Positions 25,291 through 34,300 of a stretch of DNA of 64,000 nt are shown here, in pieces. Every line of letters starts with the position of its first letter. Position 1 is the stretch's first letter. The position numbers and the translations under genes were made by a program. The notes under the pieces are model-generated. The model did no database searches. It saw only the letters and a list, made by a program, of their open reading frames with translations, and had not been told where the DNA came from. The DNA comes from Caldilineaceae bacterium. GTDB taxonomy: Bacteria > Chloroflexota > Anaerolineae > Caldilineales > Caldilineaceae. The stretch spans positions 9,408 through 73,407 of the forward strand of contig JAPKMW010000052.1 of NCBI GenBank assembly GCA_026645575.1. The letters run 5' to 3'.

Positions 25291-25686
25291 ATGAACCCAA
25301 TCGATGAAGTGCGTCAGGCCCATGCCGCCCATATTGCCGGTTTAAACCAGGGCAATGTCGCCGCCTTACAGGATCTGCTACATCCTCAAGGCACCTATTT
25401 TCATGTAACGGCCAACCTGTTGAGCCAAAACCCCGATCGGCAAACCTTGCAACAAGCCTACGCTGGCGGTCTTGCCTATAATGTCCAAATGCACCACGAG
25501 GAGATCGCCCTCTTTGATAATAGCGCCGTCGTCACGGCCTATTCCGTTGGTTCCTTTACGCCGCCTGATGGAAAAACGCTCATCGGCGCCTGGCGCTATA
25601 CAAGTGTGTGGGTCAAGGCGGAGGGCGCCTGGCGGAATGTTCACGTCCATGCTTCGCCTTTGGCGCCGCTGCACACCAATAGTTGA
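25291..25686 (+). CDS. NTF2-like/SnoaL-like protein (paralogue)
   Basis: The ATG at 25291, behind GGAGAG, gives 131 residues. An in-frame GTG at 25261 is an alternative that would abut the previous stop. Motifs mirror the preceding gene: EVRQAHAAHIAGLNQGNVAA, LLHPQGTYFHVTAN, WRYTSVWVKAEGAWRNVHV and HASPLAPL. The pair arose by tandem duplication. Substrate or ligand is unknown. It is followed by a methyltransferase gene 22 bp downstream on the same strand. Confidence 0.75.
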   Translation: MNPIDEVRQAHAAHIAGLNQGNVAALQDLLHPQGTYFHVTANLLSQNPDRQTLQQAYAGGLAYNVQMHHEEIALFDNSAVVTAYSVGSFTPPDGKTLIGAWRYTSVWVKAEGAWRNVHVHASPLAPLHTNS

Positions 25687-25708
25687 CACGAAATAAGGAA
25701 TCATTGTG

Positions 25709-26542
25709 ATGACAAACCTCCATAAATCAGATGCGCTGTACGTGGTTGGCGATTCGGCGCATGAACGCAAACGCTTGCAGGAACAGGGCAACTACCTCTA
25801 TCCATTCACAAGACGGCTTTTCGAGAACGCGGGTATCACGAAGGGGATGCGGGTCCTAGACGTGGGGAGCGGCGCCGGTGATGTCGCTTTTTTGTTAGCG
25901 GAGTTGGTGGGGCCAGATGGCGCGGTGGTTGGTGTTGATAGCAACCCGGCCATCTTAGAAACGGCACGTCAACGGGCCGCCGTCAATGGCTACGCCAACG
26001 TTTCCTTCGTGGCCGGCGACATTCGCGAAGTCGATATTGCGGGGGAATTTGACGCTGCTGCTGGCCGTCTTGTGTTGCTCTATTTGCAAAGTCCAACCGC
26101 GGCCATTCAGCGCGTCTGCAATTTTTTGCGGCCTGGTGGGGTTGTGGCTTTTCTGGAACCAAATTTGACGACCGGTTTTGAAAGTCATCCACCTTCCCCG
26201 CTTGTGGATAAAACCGCGTATTGGCTGCGGGAAACGTTCAACCGTGCCCGCATTGATCTGCAAATGGGCATCAAACTCCGTGAAACGTTAGTCGGCGCCG
26301 GTTTGGCTGAACCGGAAATGCAGATCGATGCCGTGATCGGTGGCGGCCACTCCTGGTATGCCTACAAATATGCCGAAGACACCATCCGCAGTATGTTGCC
26401 CGCCATGGAAAAATTAGGGGTAGCGACCGCGGCTGAAGTCGAGATTGACACCCTTGCCGAACGACTGCGGCAGGAAATGGTCAGCCTAAATAGCGCCGCC
26501 CTACTGTCGGTGTGGGTCGGGGCGTGGAGTCGAAAGATTTAA
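25709..26542 (+). CDS. Class I SAM-dependent methyltransferase
   Basis: A 277-residue methyltransferase (ATG at 25709, with a GTG one codon earlier). Motif I is RVLDVGSGAGDVAFLLAELVG near 48-68. Motif II acidic residue follows in VVGVDSNP, and the adenine-contact stretch is VSFVAGDIREVDI. Post-motif residues GRLVLLYLQSP and PGGVVAFLEPN fit a small-molecule methyltransferase of the UbiE-like group. A neighbouring amidase and hydrolases suggest a role in modifying or degrading a small compound. Confidence 0.85.
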   Translation: MTNLHKSDALYVVGDSAHERKRLQEQGNYLYPFTRRLFENAGITKGMRVLDVGSGAGDVAFLLAELVGPDGAVVGVDSNPAILETARQRAAVNGYANVSFVAGDIREVDIAGEFDAAAGRLVLLYLQSPTAAIQRVCNFLRPGGVVAFLEPNLTTGFESHPPSPLVDKTAYWLRETFNRARIDLQMGIKLRETLVGAGLAEPEMQIDAVIGGGHSWYAYKYAEDTIRSMLPAMEKLGVATAAEVEIDTLAERLRQEMVSLNSAALLSVWVGAWSRKI

Positions 26543-26560
26543 TTAGAAAGGACGGTTAAA

Positions 26561-27517
26561 ATGACGAACAAGCTTCGCACCAGTGTCTATCTGTTGATTG
26601 TCGTGTTTGTCCTGTTTGGGCTAACCAGTCGGCAGCGATCCGTCAACGCCCAAGATAAACCCCAAGCAACGCCGGCAACCTATGATATTGAAGCGATCTA
26701 TCGGGCGGCCAACGATGCGCTCAATGCCGGCGATAACGAAGGAAACCTCCAGTATTATGCCGACGATGCGATCAGCATTGCTTTGCCACCACCACCAGGC
26801 ATTGATGCCATCACTGTTGGCAAGGAGGCGCTGCGCAAATGGAACGCCGATGCTATCGGCTCTCATTCACATATTGAATTTACCGATTTCCACGTCAATG
26901 GCGAGACAATCAACGTCCGCACGATGTCTACGAACGATTTCTTAAAAGGGATTGGCGTTGGCTATCTCGAATTTAGTGGCACAGCTATCGTGCGCGACGG
27001 TCTCATCGTCTCCGAATCCTTTCTAATGAGCAAACAATCGCAGCAGCGCTTGGAGGCGGCGCTGACCCTGCAAGCCAACAAAGAGATTGTCCGCCGTTTC
27101 TACGACGAAGTTTTCAGCCAGGGCAATATGACGACGGCTGATGAGATCATGGATCCCAATTTTGGCGCCAGTTTTGTGGGCGACCGCAAGGTTACGGATG
27201 CTGATCGCGGGCTGGTGGCGACTAAGGAATATATCCTTGCCTTCCGCAAGAGCTTCCCCGATCTCAAGATTGAAGCCACCGATATGGTGGCGGAAGGTGA
27301 CATTGTTGTCGTAAATATTCGCGGCAGTGGCACCTACCAAGGCGGGCTGCCTGACCCCTACACCATCCCCGACAGTGCGATCGGCAAGAAGATCACCTGG
27401 TATGGCACGGATTACACCCGGGTTGTCAATGGCAAGATGATGGAAGCTTGGGGTACTCATGAAGATTTGCCCTATTACGAACAGCTTGGCATGAAGCTTG
27501 TGCCGACAACCGAATAG
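26561..27517 (+). CDS. Exported protein with two NTF2-like domains
   Basis: The 318-residue protein has an N-terminal signal peptide (LRTSVYLLIVVFVLFGLTSR, ending near NAQD). Two cone-shaped domains follow. The first, at about 45-170, begins IEAIYRAANDALNAGDNEG and is of the SnoaL/DUF4440 kind. The second, at about 175-318, contains NKEIVRRFYDEVFSQGNM, FPDLKIEATDMVAEGDIVVV and SGTYQGG, matching the ester-cyclase group. It would be secreted or membrane-anchored. The second domain closely resembles the single-domain protein at 30787-31206. Confidence 0.75.
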   Translation: MTNKLRTSVYLLIVVFVLFGLTSRQRSVNAQDKPQATPATYDIEAIYRAANDALNAGDNEGNLQYYADDAISIALPPPPGIDAITVGKEALRKWNADAIGSHSHIEFTDFHVNGETINVRTMSTNDFLKGIGVGYLEFSGTAIVRDGLIVSESFLMSKQSQQRLEAALTLQANKEIVRRFYDEVFSQGNMTTADEIMDPNFGASFVGDRKVTDADRGLVATKEYILAFRKSFPDLKIEATDMVAEGDIVVVNIRGSGTYQGGLPDPYTIPDSAIGKKITWYGTDYTRVVNGKMMEAWGTHEDLPYYEQLGMKLVPTTE

Positions 27518-27574
27518 GCGATATTGATAATCGTCCTGTTGATATGTGCAATGATATTTGTCAAAGGAGCCAGT

Positions 27575-29089
27575 ATGGGCATTATCCCGCCAACGCATGA
27601 ACAACTTACCCAGCTTGCAGAAGAACTCGGATTAACTCTTTCACCGACAGAAATCAGCGCCTATGCTTCCGTTATCATGCCAGCAATTGCGGCGTACCAA
27701 GGATTAGATGCACTTTCCAGCACCCCACCAGTGGTTACATATCCACGCACCGCTGGTTATCGCCCTGCACCCGCCGAGAATCCGTACAATGCCTGGTATT
27801 ACAAGACCGCGATCAAAAGGGCAACCAGTGGCGTATTAGCCGGAAAACGGGTTGCATTAAAAGACAATATCATGCTGGCGGGTGTACCGATGATGAATGG
27901 CACTGCCCTGCTGGAGGGGTTTGTGACTGATGTGGATGCAACCGTAGTCACCCGCATTCTCGACGCTGGCGGTGAGATCGCCGGAAAGGCGCATTGTGAA
28001 GCTTTCTGTTTCTCGGTAAGCAGCCACACGAATGCAACCGGCGCGATTCACAACCCGCACAAGCCCGGGTTTTCCGCGGGCGGCTCCTCTTCCGGTTGTG
28101 CCGCCTTAGTCGCCGCCGGTGAGGTAGAGATGGCGATTGGCGGTGATCAGGGTGGATCGATTCGCGTGCCCTCGGCTTTTTGCGGCGTGTATGGCCTTAA
28201 GCCAACCTATGGCTTGGTGCCGTATACCGGCATCTTGCCAATGGAAGTGAATTTAGATCATGCGGGGCCGATGACCCGTTCTGTGCGCGATAACGCATTG
28301 CTACTGGAAGTGATCGCCGGCGCTGATGGGATTGATCCAAGGCAACATGCGCCGGTTGTCCACCCCTATACCCAACGGTTAGAGGGCGGTGTAACGGGAA
28401 TGCGCATTGGCTTGGTGCGCGAAGGCTTTGGTCGTCCAACTTCCGAACCAGCGGTCGACGACAAAGTACGGGCGGCAGCGGCATTATTGGCTCGATTGGG
28501 GGCCATTGTTGAAGAAGTCTCCATTCCGATGCACCTCTATGCCGAAGCCATTACAACGCCGATCCTGATCGATGGGATTGTGCAAGTGATGTTGTATGGT
28601 CAAGGCTTTGGTTCGGGCCGGCAAGACTTTTACCCGGTTCGTTACATGGAGTTTGTTCAACATTGGCAGCAGCAGGCCGACAAATTGCCCGCAACGATCA
28701 TCGTTGGCGCCTTGTTGGGCAGTTATGTGCGAAAGTATCATGGCGGCGCTTATTATGGCAAAGCCGTTAATCTGGCCGCTGCGGTCACGGCTGCTTACGA
28801 CCACGCCCTGGCCGATTATGATTTATTGGTGATGCCGACCGCCCCGATGAAAGCTGCCCCGCTGCCGAAACCAGATGCATCAATCGAAGAAAGCTTGCAA
28901 CGCGCATTTGAAGCGGGCGTCAACACCGGCCAATTTAACCTGAGCCATCATCCGGCCATGAATGTGCCTTGCGGCGTCAGCGACGGCCTTCCCATTGGCA
29001 TGATGTTCATCGGCAAGCATTACGATGAGCCAACAATCTATCGCGCTGCGTATGCTTTTGAACAGGCGGAAGATTGGATGTCTTTATAG
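27575..29089 (+). CDS. Amidase (amidase-signature family)
   Basis: The ATG at 27575, with AAAGGAG 8 nt upstream, gives 504 residues. The Ser-cisSer-Lys triad is present: Lys in RVALKDNIMLAGVPM near 95, and the Gly/Ser-rich signature FSAGGSSSGCAALVAAGEVE, followed by GGDQGGSIRVPSAFCGVYG-type sequence with the nucleophile Ser. It hydrolyses an amide. Relatives include mandelamide hydrolase, Glu-tRNA amidotransferase A and nitrile-pathway amidases. The family does not fix the substrate. It lies in the NTF2-like/methyltransferase cluster and may belong to the same pathway. Confidence 0.88.
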   Translation: MGIIPPTHEQLTQLAEELGLTLSPTEISAYASVIMPAIAAYQGLDALSSTPPVVTYPRTAGYRPAPAENPYNAWYYKTAIKRATSGVLAGKRVALKDNIMLAGVPMMNGTALLEGFVTDVDATVVTRILDAGGEIAGKAHCEAFCFSVSSHTNATGAIHNPHKPGFSAGGSSSGCAALVAAGEVEMAIGGDQGGSIRVPSAFCGVYGLKPTYGLVPYTGILPMEVNLDHAGPMTRSVRDNALLLEVIAGADGIDPRQHAPVVHPYTQRLEGGVTGMRIGLVREGFGRPTSEPAVDDKVRAAAALLARLGAIVEEVSIPMHLYAEAITTPILIDGIVQVMLYGQGFGSGRQDFYPVRYMEFVQHWQQQADKLPATIIVGALLGSYVRKYHGGAYYGKAVNLAAAVTAAYDHALADYDLLVMPTAPMKAAPLPKPDASIEESLQRAFEAGVNTGQFNLSHHPAMNVPCGVSDGLPIGMMFIGKHYDEPTIYRAAYAFEQAEDWMSL

Positions 29090-29178
29090 CGAATTCCTCG
29101 CAATGGAGGCCGGGCATAAGGCTCGTCCGCGCCATCCAATTGTAAAATCAAAACCGTAACTTTTCTAGGAAGCTAACC

Positions 29179-29323
29179 ATGCCTTATACCACCGCAAATC
29201 AGATTGCAGGGCGCCCGTTTAATCGAATATGTGGATTGCGCCCACGGCTTTCTGGAAGAAAATGGGGAGAAGGCGATTACAGATATTCTTGCCTTTCTTG
29301 AAGAAGTGGATAGCACAACATAA
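29179..29323 (+). pseudogene. Alpha/beta hydrolase stub, middle deleted
   Basis: An AGGA site precedes an ATG at 29179 reading MPYTTANQI, a typical alpha/beta-hydrolase N-terminus. In a shifted frame the sequence then reads GARLIEYVDCAHGFLEENGE and FLEEVDSTT to a TAA at 29321, a typical C-terminus with the catalytic His. About 200 central codons are absent, including the nucleophile Ser. The ends are intact but the product cannot be functional. Confidence 0.75.
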
Positions 29324-29370
29324 ATCGGAAAAGTAAGGAAACAAGCAAAGGTAAGGATGAAGGGAGCAAT

Positions 29371-30054
29371 ATGGCGACATTTGTGCTGGTGCATGGTGGC
29401 TGGGATGGAGGATGGGCCTGGCAGGGTGTTGGTAGGATTTTACAAGAAGCTGGTCATGACGTTTACCGACCCACCTTGACCGGTTCCGGGGAACGTGTTC
29501 ATCTGGCTAGTCCAACGATTGATTTGGATACACATTTTACTGACATTGTAAATGTGATCCGCTATGAGAACCTAGACAATGTAATTTTGGTCGGCTTAAG
29601 CTATGGGGGATATATTATCACCGGGGTGGCGGAAAGAATACCGGAACGCCTGCATCACCTGGTTTTTCTGGACGCCTTTGCTCCAGAAGATGGTGAAACG
29701 ATGAATGACATGCTCGGCCCGGAACTTATAGCCTTTTTTCTGGAGCAAGCTCGCAATTTTGGAGAAGGTTGGCGCGTTCCTCATTTCCCACCTGATGCCG
29801 ACCGTAGAACCGATGTGCTGCTCAAGCCTGGCGGCCAACCCCAGCGCATCAGCAACCCTGCTGCTGCGCGCTTGAGACACACATACGTGCAATTCACAGC
29901 GAAACCGCCCGGCGATCCCCTACAATCAATCATGGCAAGGATGGCTGAACGGGCCAAAGCAAAGGGTTGGCACTACCGTGAATTGGCCGTTGATCATTTT
30001 CCACTGCTTGATAAACCGGAAATCGTCGCCAATTTGTTGTTGAAATTGGTGTAG
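29371..30054 (+). CDS. Alpha/beta hydrolase, salicylate-esterase-like
   Basis: The 227-residue protein resembles the plant methylesterase/hydroxynitrile-lyase-like bacterial group. It starts MATFVLVHGGWDGGWAWQGV with the oxyanion His-Gly. The nucleophile Ser lies in VGLSYGGYIITG near 78, acidic residues follow in FLDAFAPEDGE, and the catalytic His is in LAVDHFPLLDKPE near 210. Substrates in the group are small esters. It is followed 8 bp later by a paralogue, so the two are probably one transcript. Confidence 0.82.
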   Translation: MATFVLVHGGWDGGWAWQGVGRILQEAGHDVYRPTLTGSGERVHLASPTIDLDTHFTDIVNVIRYENLDNVILVGLSYGGYIITGVAERIPERLHHLVFLDAFAPEDGETMNDMLGPELIAFFLEQARNFGEGWRVPHFPPDADRRTDVLLKPGGQPQRISNPAAARLRHTYVQFTAKPPGDPLQSIMARMAERAKAKGWHYRELAVDHFPLLDKPEIVANLLLKLV

Positions 30055-30062
30055 GTGAAACT

Positions 30063-30749
30063 ATGGCAACCTATGTAATTCTGGCGGGCGCGACCGCCGC
30101 CGGGTGGTATATGCAGCCTGTTGCCAGTCGTTTGCAAAAAGCTGGGCATGATGTATTTACTCCTACCTATACGGGGCTGGGGGAGCGCTCCCATTTGCTC
30201 AACCCTGATATTGACTTAGAAACCCATATTCTTGATGTATTGCAGGTCTTCAAGTATGAAGCGCTGAATGATGTCATCCTGGTCGGCAAAAGTTACAGTG
30301 GCATGGTCATCACCGGAGTAGCGGATCGCATCCCAGAGAAGATACGCCACCTTGTCTATTTGGATGCGGCTGTCCCGGAAGATGGACAATCCTTACAGGA
30401 TCTCCTAGATCCGGCAACCGCCGCCATGGTCGCAGAGGTCGTACAAACTTATGGCCAGGGGTGGTATCTGCCGGTCGATCCAGCGGCTGATCCGCGTTTG
30501 ACACCCCATCCAGGCAAGACGGGTTCGCAACCGCTGCGCTTGCACAATCCGCAAGCCATTGCGACCATCCCGCATACCTATATCTACTGTACGCGAAAAC
30601 CACCCATTGGACTAGCCGCCTGCATAACGCAAGGCGGCGCAGCAAAGGCAAAAGCAATGGGCTGGCATTATTACGAACTCGCCACCGATCATGAACCAGA
30701 ACAAGAGGCGCCCGACGCCGTGGCCGCAATTTTGTTAGCCCTAGCCTAA
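30063..30749 (+). CDS. Alpha/beta hydrolase paralogue with altered oxyanion loop
   Basis: A 228-residue paralogue of the preceding hydrolase. The nucleophile Ser is kept (LVGKSYSGMVITG), and the catalytic His is in ATDHEPEQEAPD. The opening reads MATYVILAGATAAGWYMQ, so the HGG oxyanion loop of the paralogue is replaced by AGATAAG. That change may narrow or alter activity. Both share GERxHLxxPxIDLxTH-type sequence in the N-terminal third. The tandem arrangement and divergence suggest different ester or lactone substrates. Confidence 0.78.
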   Translation: MATYVILAGATAAGWYMQPVASRLQKAGHDVFTPTYTGLGERSHLLNPDIDLETHILDVLQVFKYEALNDVILVGKSYSGMVITGVADRIPEKIRHLVYLDAAVPEDGQSLQDLLDPATAAMVAEVVQTYGQGWYLPVDPAADPRLTPHPGKTGSQPLRLHNPQAIATIPHTYIYCTRKPPIGLAACITQGGAAKAKAMGWHYYELATDHEPEQEAPDAVAAILLALA

Positions 30750-30786
30750 AAGGGCTAAACGAGAAGATTATCAATAAGGATAATCT

Positions 30787-31206
30787 ATGTCTACTGAACA
30801 CAACAAAGCGGTGGTTCGCCGCAACTTCGAGGAGCTTTGGAACCAGCGCAAGCTGGAACTGGCGCATGAGCTTTATGCCGCTGACAGTATTTCACTTGGC
30901 TTTGGCGGCGACCGACCGCCAGGGCCGGCCGGTTTTCAGCAATTGGTGCAAAACAACCTGGCGAGCTTTCCCGATCTGCACATGACCATTGAACAGATGG
31001 TTGCGGAAGGGGATATGGTCGCAACTGTGTGGGTGACTACCGGTACCTATCAAGGTGGTGCGCCTAATGTGCCGGCCAGCGCGCTTGGCAAGCGCGTCAC
31101 CTTGCGCGGCGTCACGGTCAATCGGTTCAAAGATGGCAAAATCGTCGAAGGGTTTAATTCGATGGATCAGTTGGATCTGTTACGTCAGCTTGGGGTGCTG
31201 CCCTAG
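30787..31206 (+). CDS. Ester cyclase-type SnoaL-like protein
   Basis: A 139-residue NTF2-like protein with the ester-cyclase pattern: NKAVVRRNFEELWNQRKLEL, FPDLHMTIEQMVAEGDMVA, TGTYQGGAPNVPASALGKRV and a final VEGFNSMDQLDLLRQLGVLP. The same blocks appear in the second domain of 26561-27517, showing common descent. Relatives include SnoaL, a polyketide cyclase, but many family members have no known activity. It closes the cluster; a hairpin follows. Confidence 0.8.
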   Translation: MSTEHNKAVVRRNFEELWNQRKLELAHELYAADSISLGFGGDRPPGPAGFQQLVQNNLASFPDLHMTIEQMVAEGDMVATVWVTTGTYQGGAPNVPASALGKRVTLRGVTVNRFKDGKIVEGFNSMDQLDLLRQLGVLP

Positions 31207-31258
31207 TTGATGGTAGCTTGACCCACCTGCTATCCCCTGTTTTGCGTGTCCCTTGGGA

Positions 31259-31310
31259 GCGCAGCCTGGATGCGGCAACCGTCACCAGGAAGGACGGATC
31301 CAGGCTGCGC
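31259..31310 (+). terminator. 13-bp hairpin after the cluster
   Basis: Arms GCGCAGCCTGGAT at 31259-31271 and its complement at 31298-31310, then TTTGGG. Likely a terminator for the NTF2-like cluster. It argues against a GTG start at 31246 for the next gene. Confidence 0.6.
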
Positions 31311-31356
31311 TTTGGGTACTTTGTCAGAAGGGGTTGGCGCGTTGTATAGTTATGGT

Positions 31357-34300
31357 ATGAACCAGTCTAGCGCTGTATCAGCCCTAACGCAGGAGATAGA
31401 CGAGCAAGTGCAAAGGTCAGCGTCGTCCAAACCGGTAACGTTCTGGCTTCTGTGTTTGCGCGGTCTCTGGTTTGTCGTTGCCGGCCTGACGTTGGGTATG
31501 TTTATTGTCGGTTCATTTTTCTATTTCCACTTGCTGCTCGTCCCCTCTGCCCCCCCTCGTTTTGTCACGGAGCAACTCTTTCCTGCCGAAGTGGCGCTGT
31601 TTGGGCAGTGGGGGGTCTCGCTTTGGCGCTATGCAACTTACCGCGTAGCCTTGGAAGCGCTCTTTTTTGTCCCCATCTATATCCTGTCACTGCTGATCTT
31701 CTGGCGCAAAGCCGACGAGCCATTCGCCATCTTTGTCGCGATCATTTTGATGGCCTATGGGGCGCAAGAGCCGACCGCCGATGACGCCCTGGTTGTCTTC
31801 TATCCTTACTGGTTTTGGGTGGTCGAAGCAATTCAAGCGTTGGGGTATGGCGGCGGTTTATTGATCCTCTACTGCTTCCCCGATGGGCGCTTTGTGCCGC
31901 GCTGGACACGCCCAGCCGCCATCCTCTGGTCACTGTTGATCAGCGGCTGGTTGCTCTTTCCCCAAATGCCCGCCAACCCGATTCGTGAACCTATCGGTAC
32001 GGGGCCGACGGTCTTTATGGTGCTGTTTAACAGCGCCTGGTATTTCAGCGGCCTCTGCGCCCTGGCTATCCGCTATCGGCGGATGAGCCAGCCGCTCCAA
32101 CGCCAGCAGACCAAATGGGTGTTGTTAGGCTTTATTGTCACCTTTATTGGCACGGCTGGCTTCTACCTCATGCGGGCGTTCTGGTCATGGTCGATGGTCG
32201 GCGCCTGGTCATTTGATACGCCAGGGTTAGGGCGGCTAGTGGACATCTTTATTGGCGACCCAATCTTGACCCTGACATCGCTGGCGCTGCCGCTTGCCTT
32301 TGCCATCGCCATTCTGCGCTATCGCCTTTGGGATATTGATCCGCTGATCAACCGCGTGCTGGTTTATGGGTTGCTGACCGCTTGTGTAACGCTGGCCTAT
32401 TATGGCGGCGTACAACTGCTGCTGGCCCTTACGACGGTGGGCGCGGCGACATGGGCGTATCCGGTTGCCGGGCCGCTGATCGTCCTGTATAGCATTCTCG
32501 TGGCGACGTTGTTATTGCCTGTCCGTCGTCATCTTCAATGGCTGATTGACCGCGCCTTTTACCGCCAAAAACTCGATTTTCAGGAAGCCGTCACCACCTT
32601 TGCCCATGAGATGCGCACCATCATCACCTTACCCCAGCTCTTACAAGCCATTATCGACCGGTTCACCGGTTTCTGGCAGAGTGAACAGGGGGTGATTTTC
32701 TGGGTTACAGCGGAAGGTGTGGCCCCGGCGCTGCCCTTGGGTGAACTGCCGTCTGCACCTGATCCATTCCACATCCCGGCAGCACGCCGGGCCGAGTTGG
32801 TTGCAGGACACCCCAGTTTGCAACCCCAGGATCGGCGGTTCCCCTTGCTGTTGCCCTTGTTGGCGCCCCAAAAGGAAGAGAATCGTCTGATCGCCATTCT
32901 GGCCCTAGGCCCACGCCGGTCAGGGCAACCCTATGCCAAACGCGATCTGCCTTTGCTCACCACCCTGGCCACGCAGGCAGGTACGGCCATTGCCGTTGCC
33001 CAGTTGGTTGCGGTGGAACAGGCATTGGCGGCCCAGCGCACTTCGCCGCGCGGCCGGGCGGAAGTATGGGTGCAGCGCGTGGTGACGCAACCGGACACGG
33101 TGCTGCTGCACCTACATCGGCTCCTCCAACAGGTGGGCCAGGATGCCGCTAGCGCCGCTTTGCTTACTGCTTTGCCCCAGGCGCTTGAAACAGTGCCATC
33201 CCAGGAAGATCCCGACGACGTTAACGCCACGCTGCGTTTACTGACCGACCTGGCCCGCGGCTATGCTGACCTGCTGCGCAGTCTGGTGACCCCGGAACTG
33301 CTGACCATTGGTGCGCGTACCATCCTGACCACGCTTGATCAACCAGTGGCAGCGACCTGGCAAGACGCGACAAGCGCACGAGCATTGTATGGTTGGTGTC
33401 ATCAAGCGTTGACGGTACAGAATCTGGTCCAACTGGAAGCACTCCTGGTGCAACCGTTGCCGTTGGTGGCGCCGGTTGATCAGCCCTGGTTCGCCTGGCG
33501 TGAAGCGCTGACCACCTTGCAGCCCCTTGGCGCCGTCCTGCGCGCCTATACGCTGGTCGCGACCCCGGAAGATAAACTGACTTATCTGGCCGATGCTCTT
33601 GCACAGTTGCGGCACCTCCCACCGGCGCCGACAACAGCCGAGCATGTTTTCTTGCAAGGCATCACCGCACATTGGACCAACCTCTGTAGCGCCGCCCTGA
33701 CGGTGTTGAACCGACAGGCGCAGTTGACGATTACCTTTGTCACACGCCAGGTGGTGAAAACGGATCAAATTGTGCTGACAGTCACCGTCACCAATCATGG
33801 CCGCGGCGACGCCACCAATGTACGCGGGACGCTACTGCCCGGTGAAGGCTACACGATCGGGGTGGGGGAAGCTAGGGTGGCGCAACTGCCTGTCCAGCAA
33901 CGGGCGCCGCTGCACTTTACGGTGCAGGCAACGGCGGCGACGTTCTTCCAGCCCCGTGTGCAGGTGCAATATGACGACCAGGAGCAGGCGAATAAAAGCG
34001 AGGTCGCGACCGCTGCCATCCGTCTGTTGTCCATCCCTGACCACTTTACCCCCATTCCCAATCCCTATTCACCCGGCATGCCCTTGCGTCCTGCCAGCCC
34101 GCTCTTCTTTGGTCGTGATGAACTCTTGATCCAGCTTCAGGAGACCTTTCAACCCGGTAGCAACAGTTCCGTCCTGGTGTTGACCGGGCAGCGTCGTATG
34201 GGCAAGACTTCACTGGCGCAACAGCTTCAGTGCTATTTGGCGGAGTTTTGTGTCACGGTTTATCTGGATTGCCAGGCGTTGGCCATCGATCCGGGCATGG

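Noticed and set aside
31246..31356. Upstream GTG start for the large sensor-ATPase gene
   Set aside because: It would translate through a 13-bp hairpin and adds a segment with no membrane or domain character.
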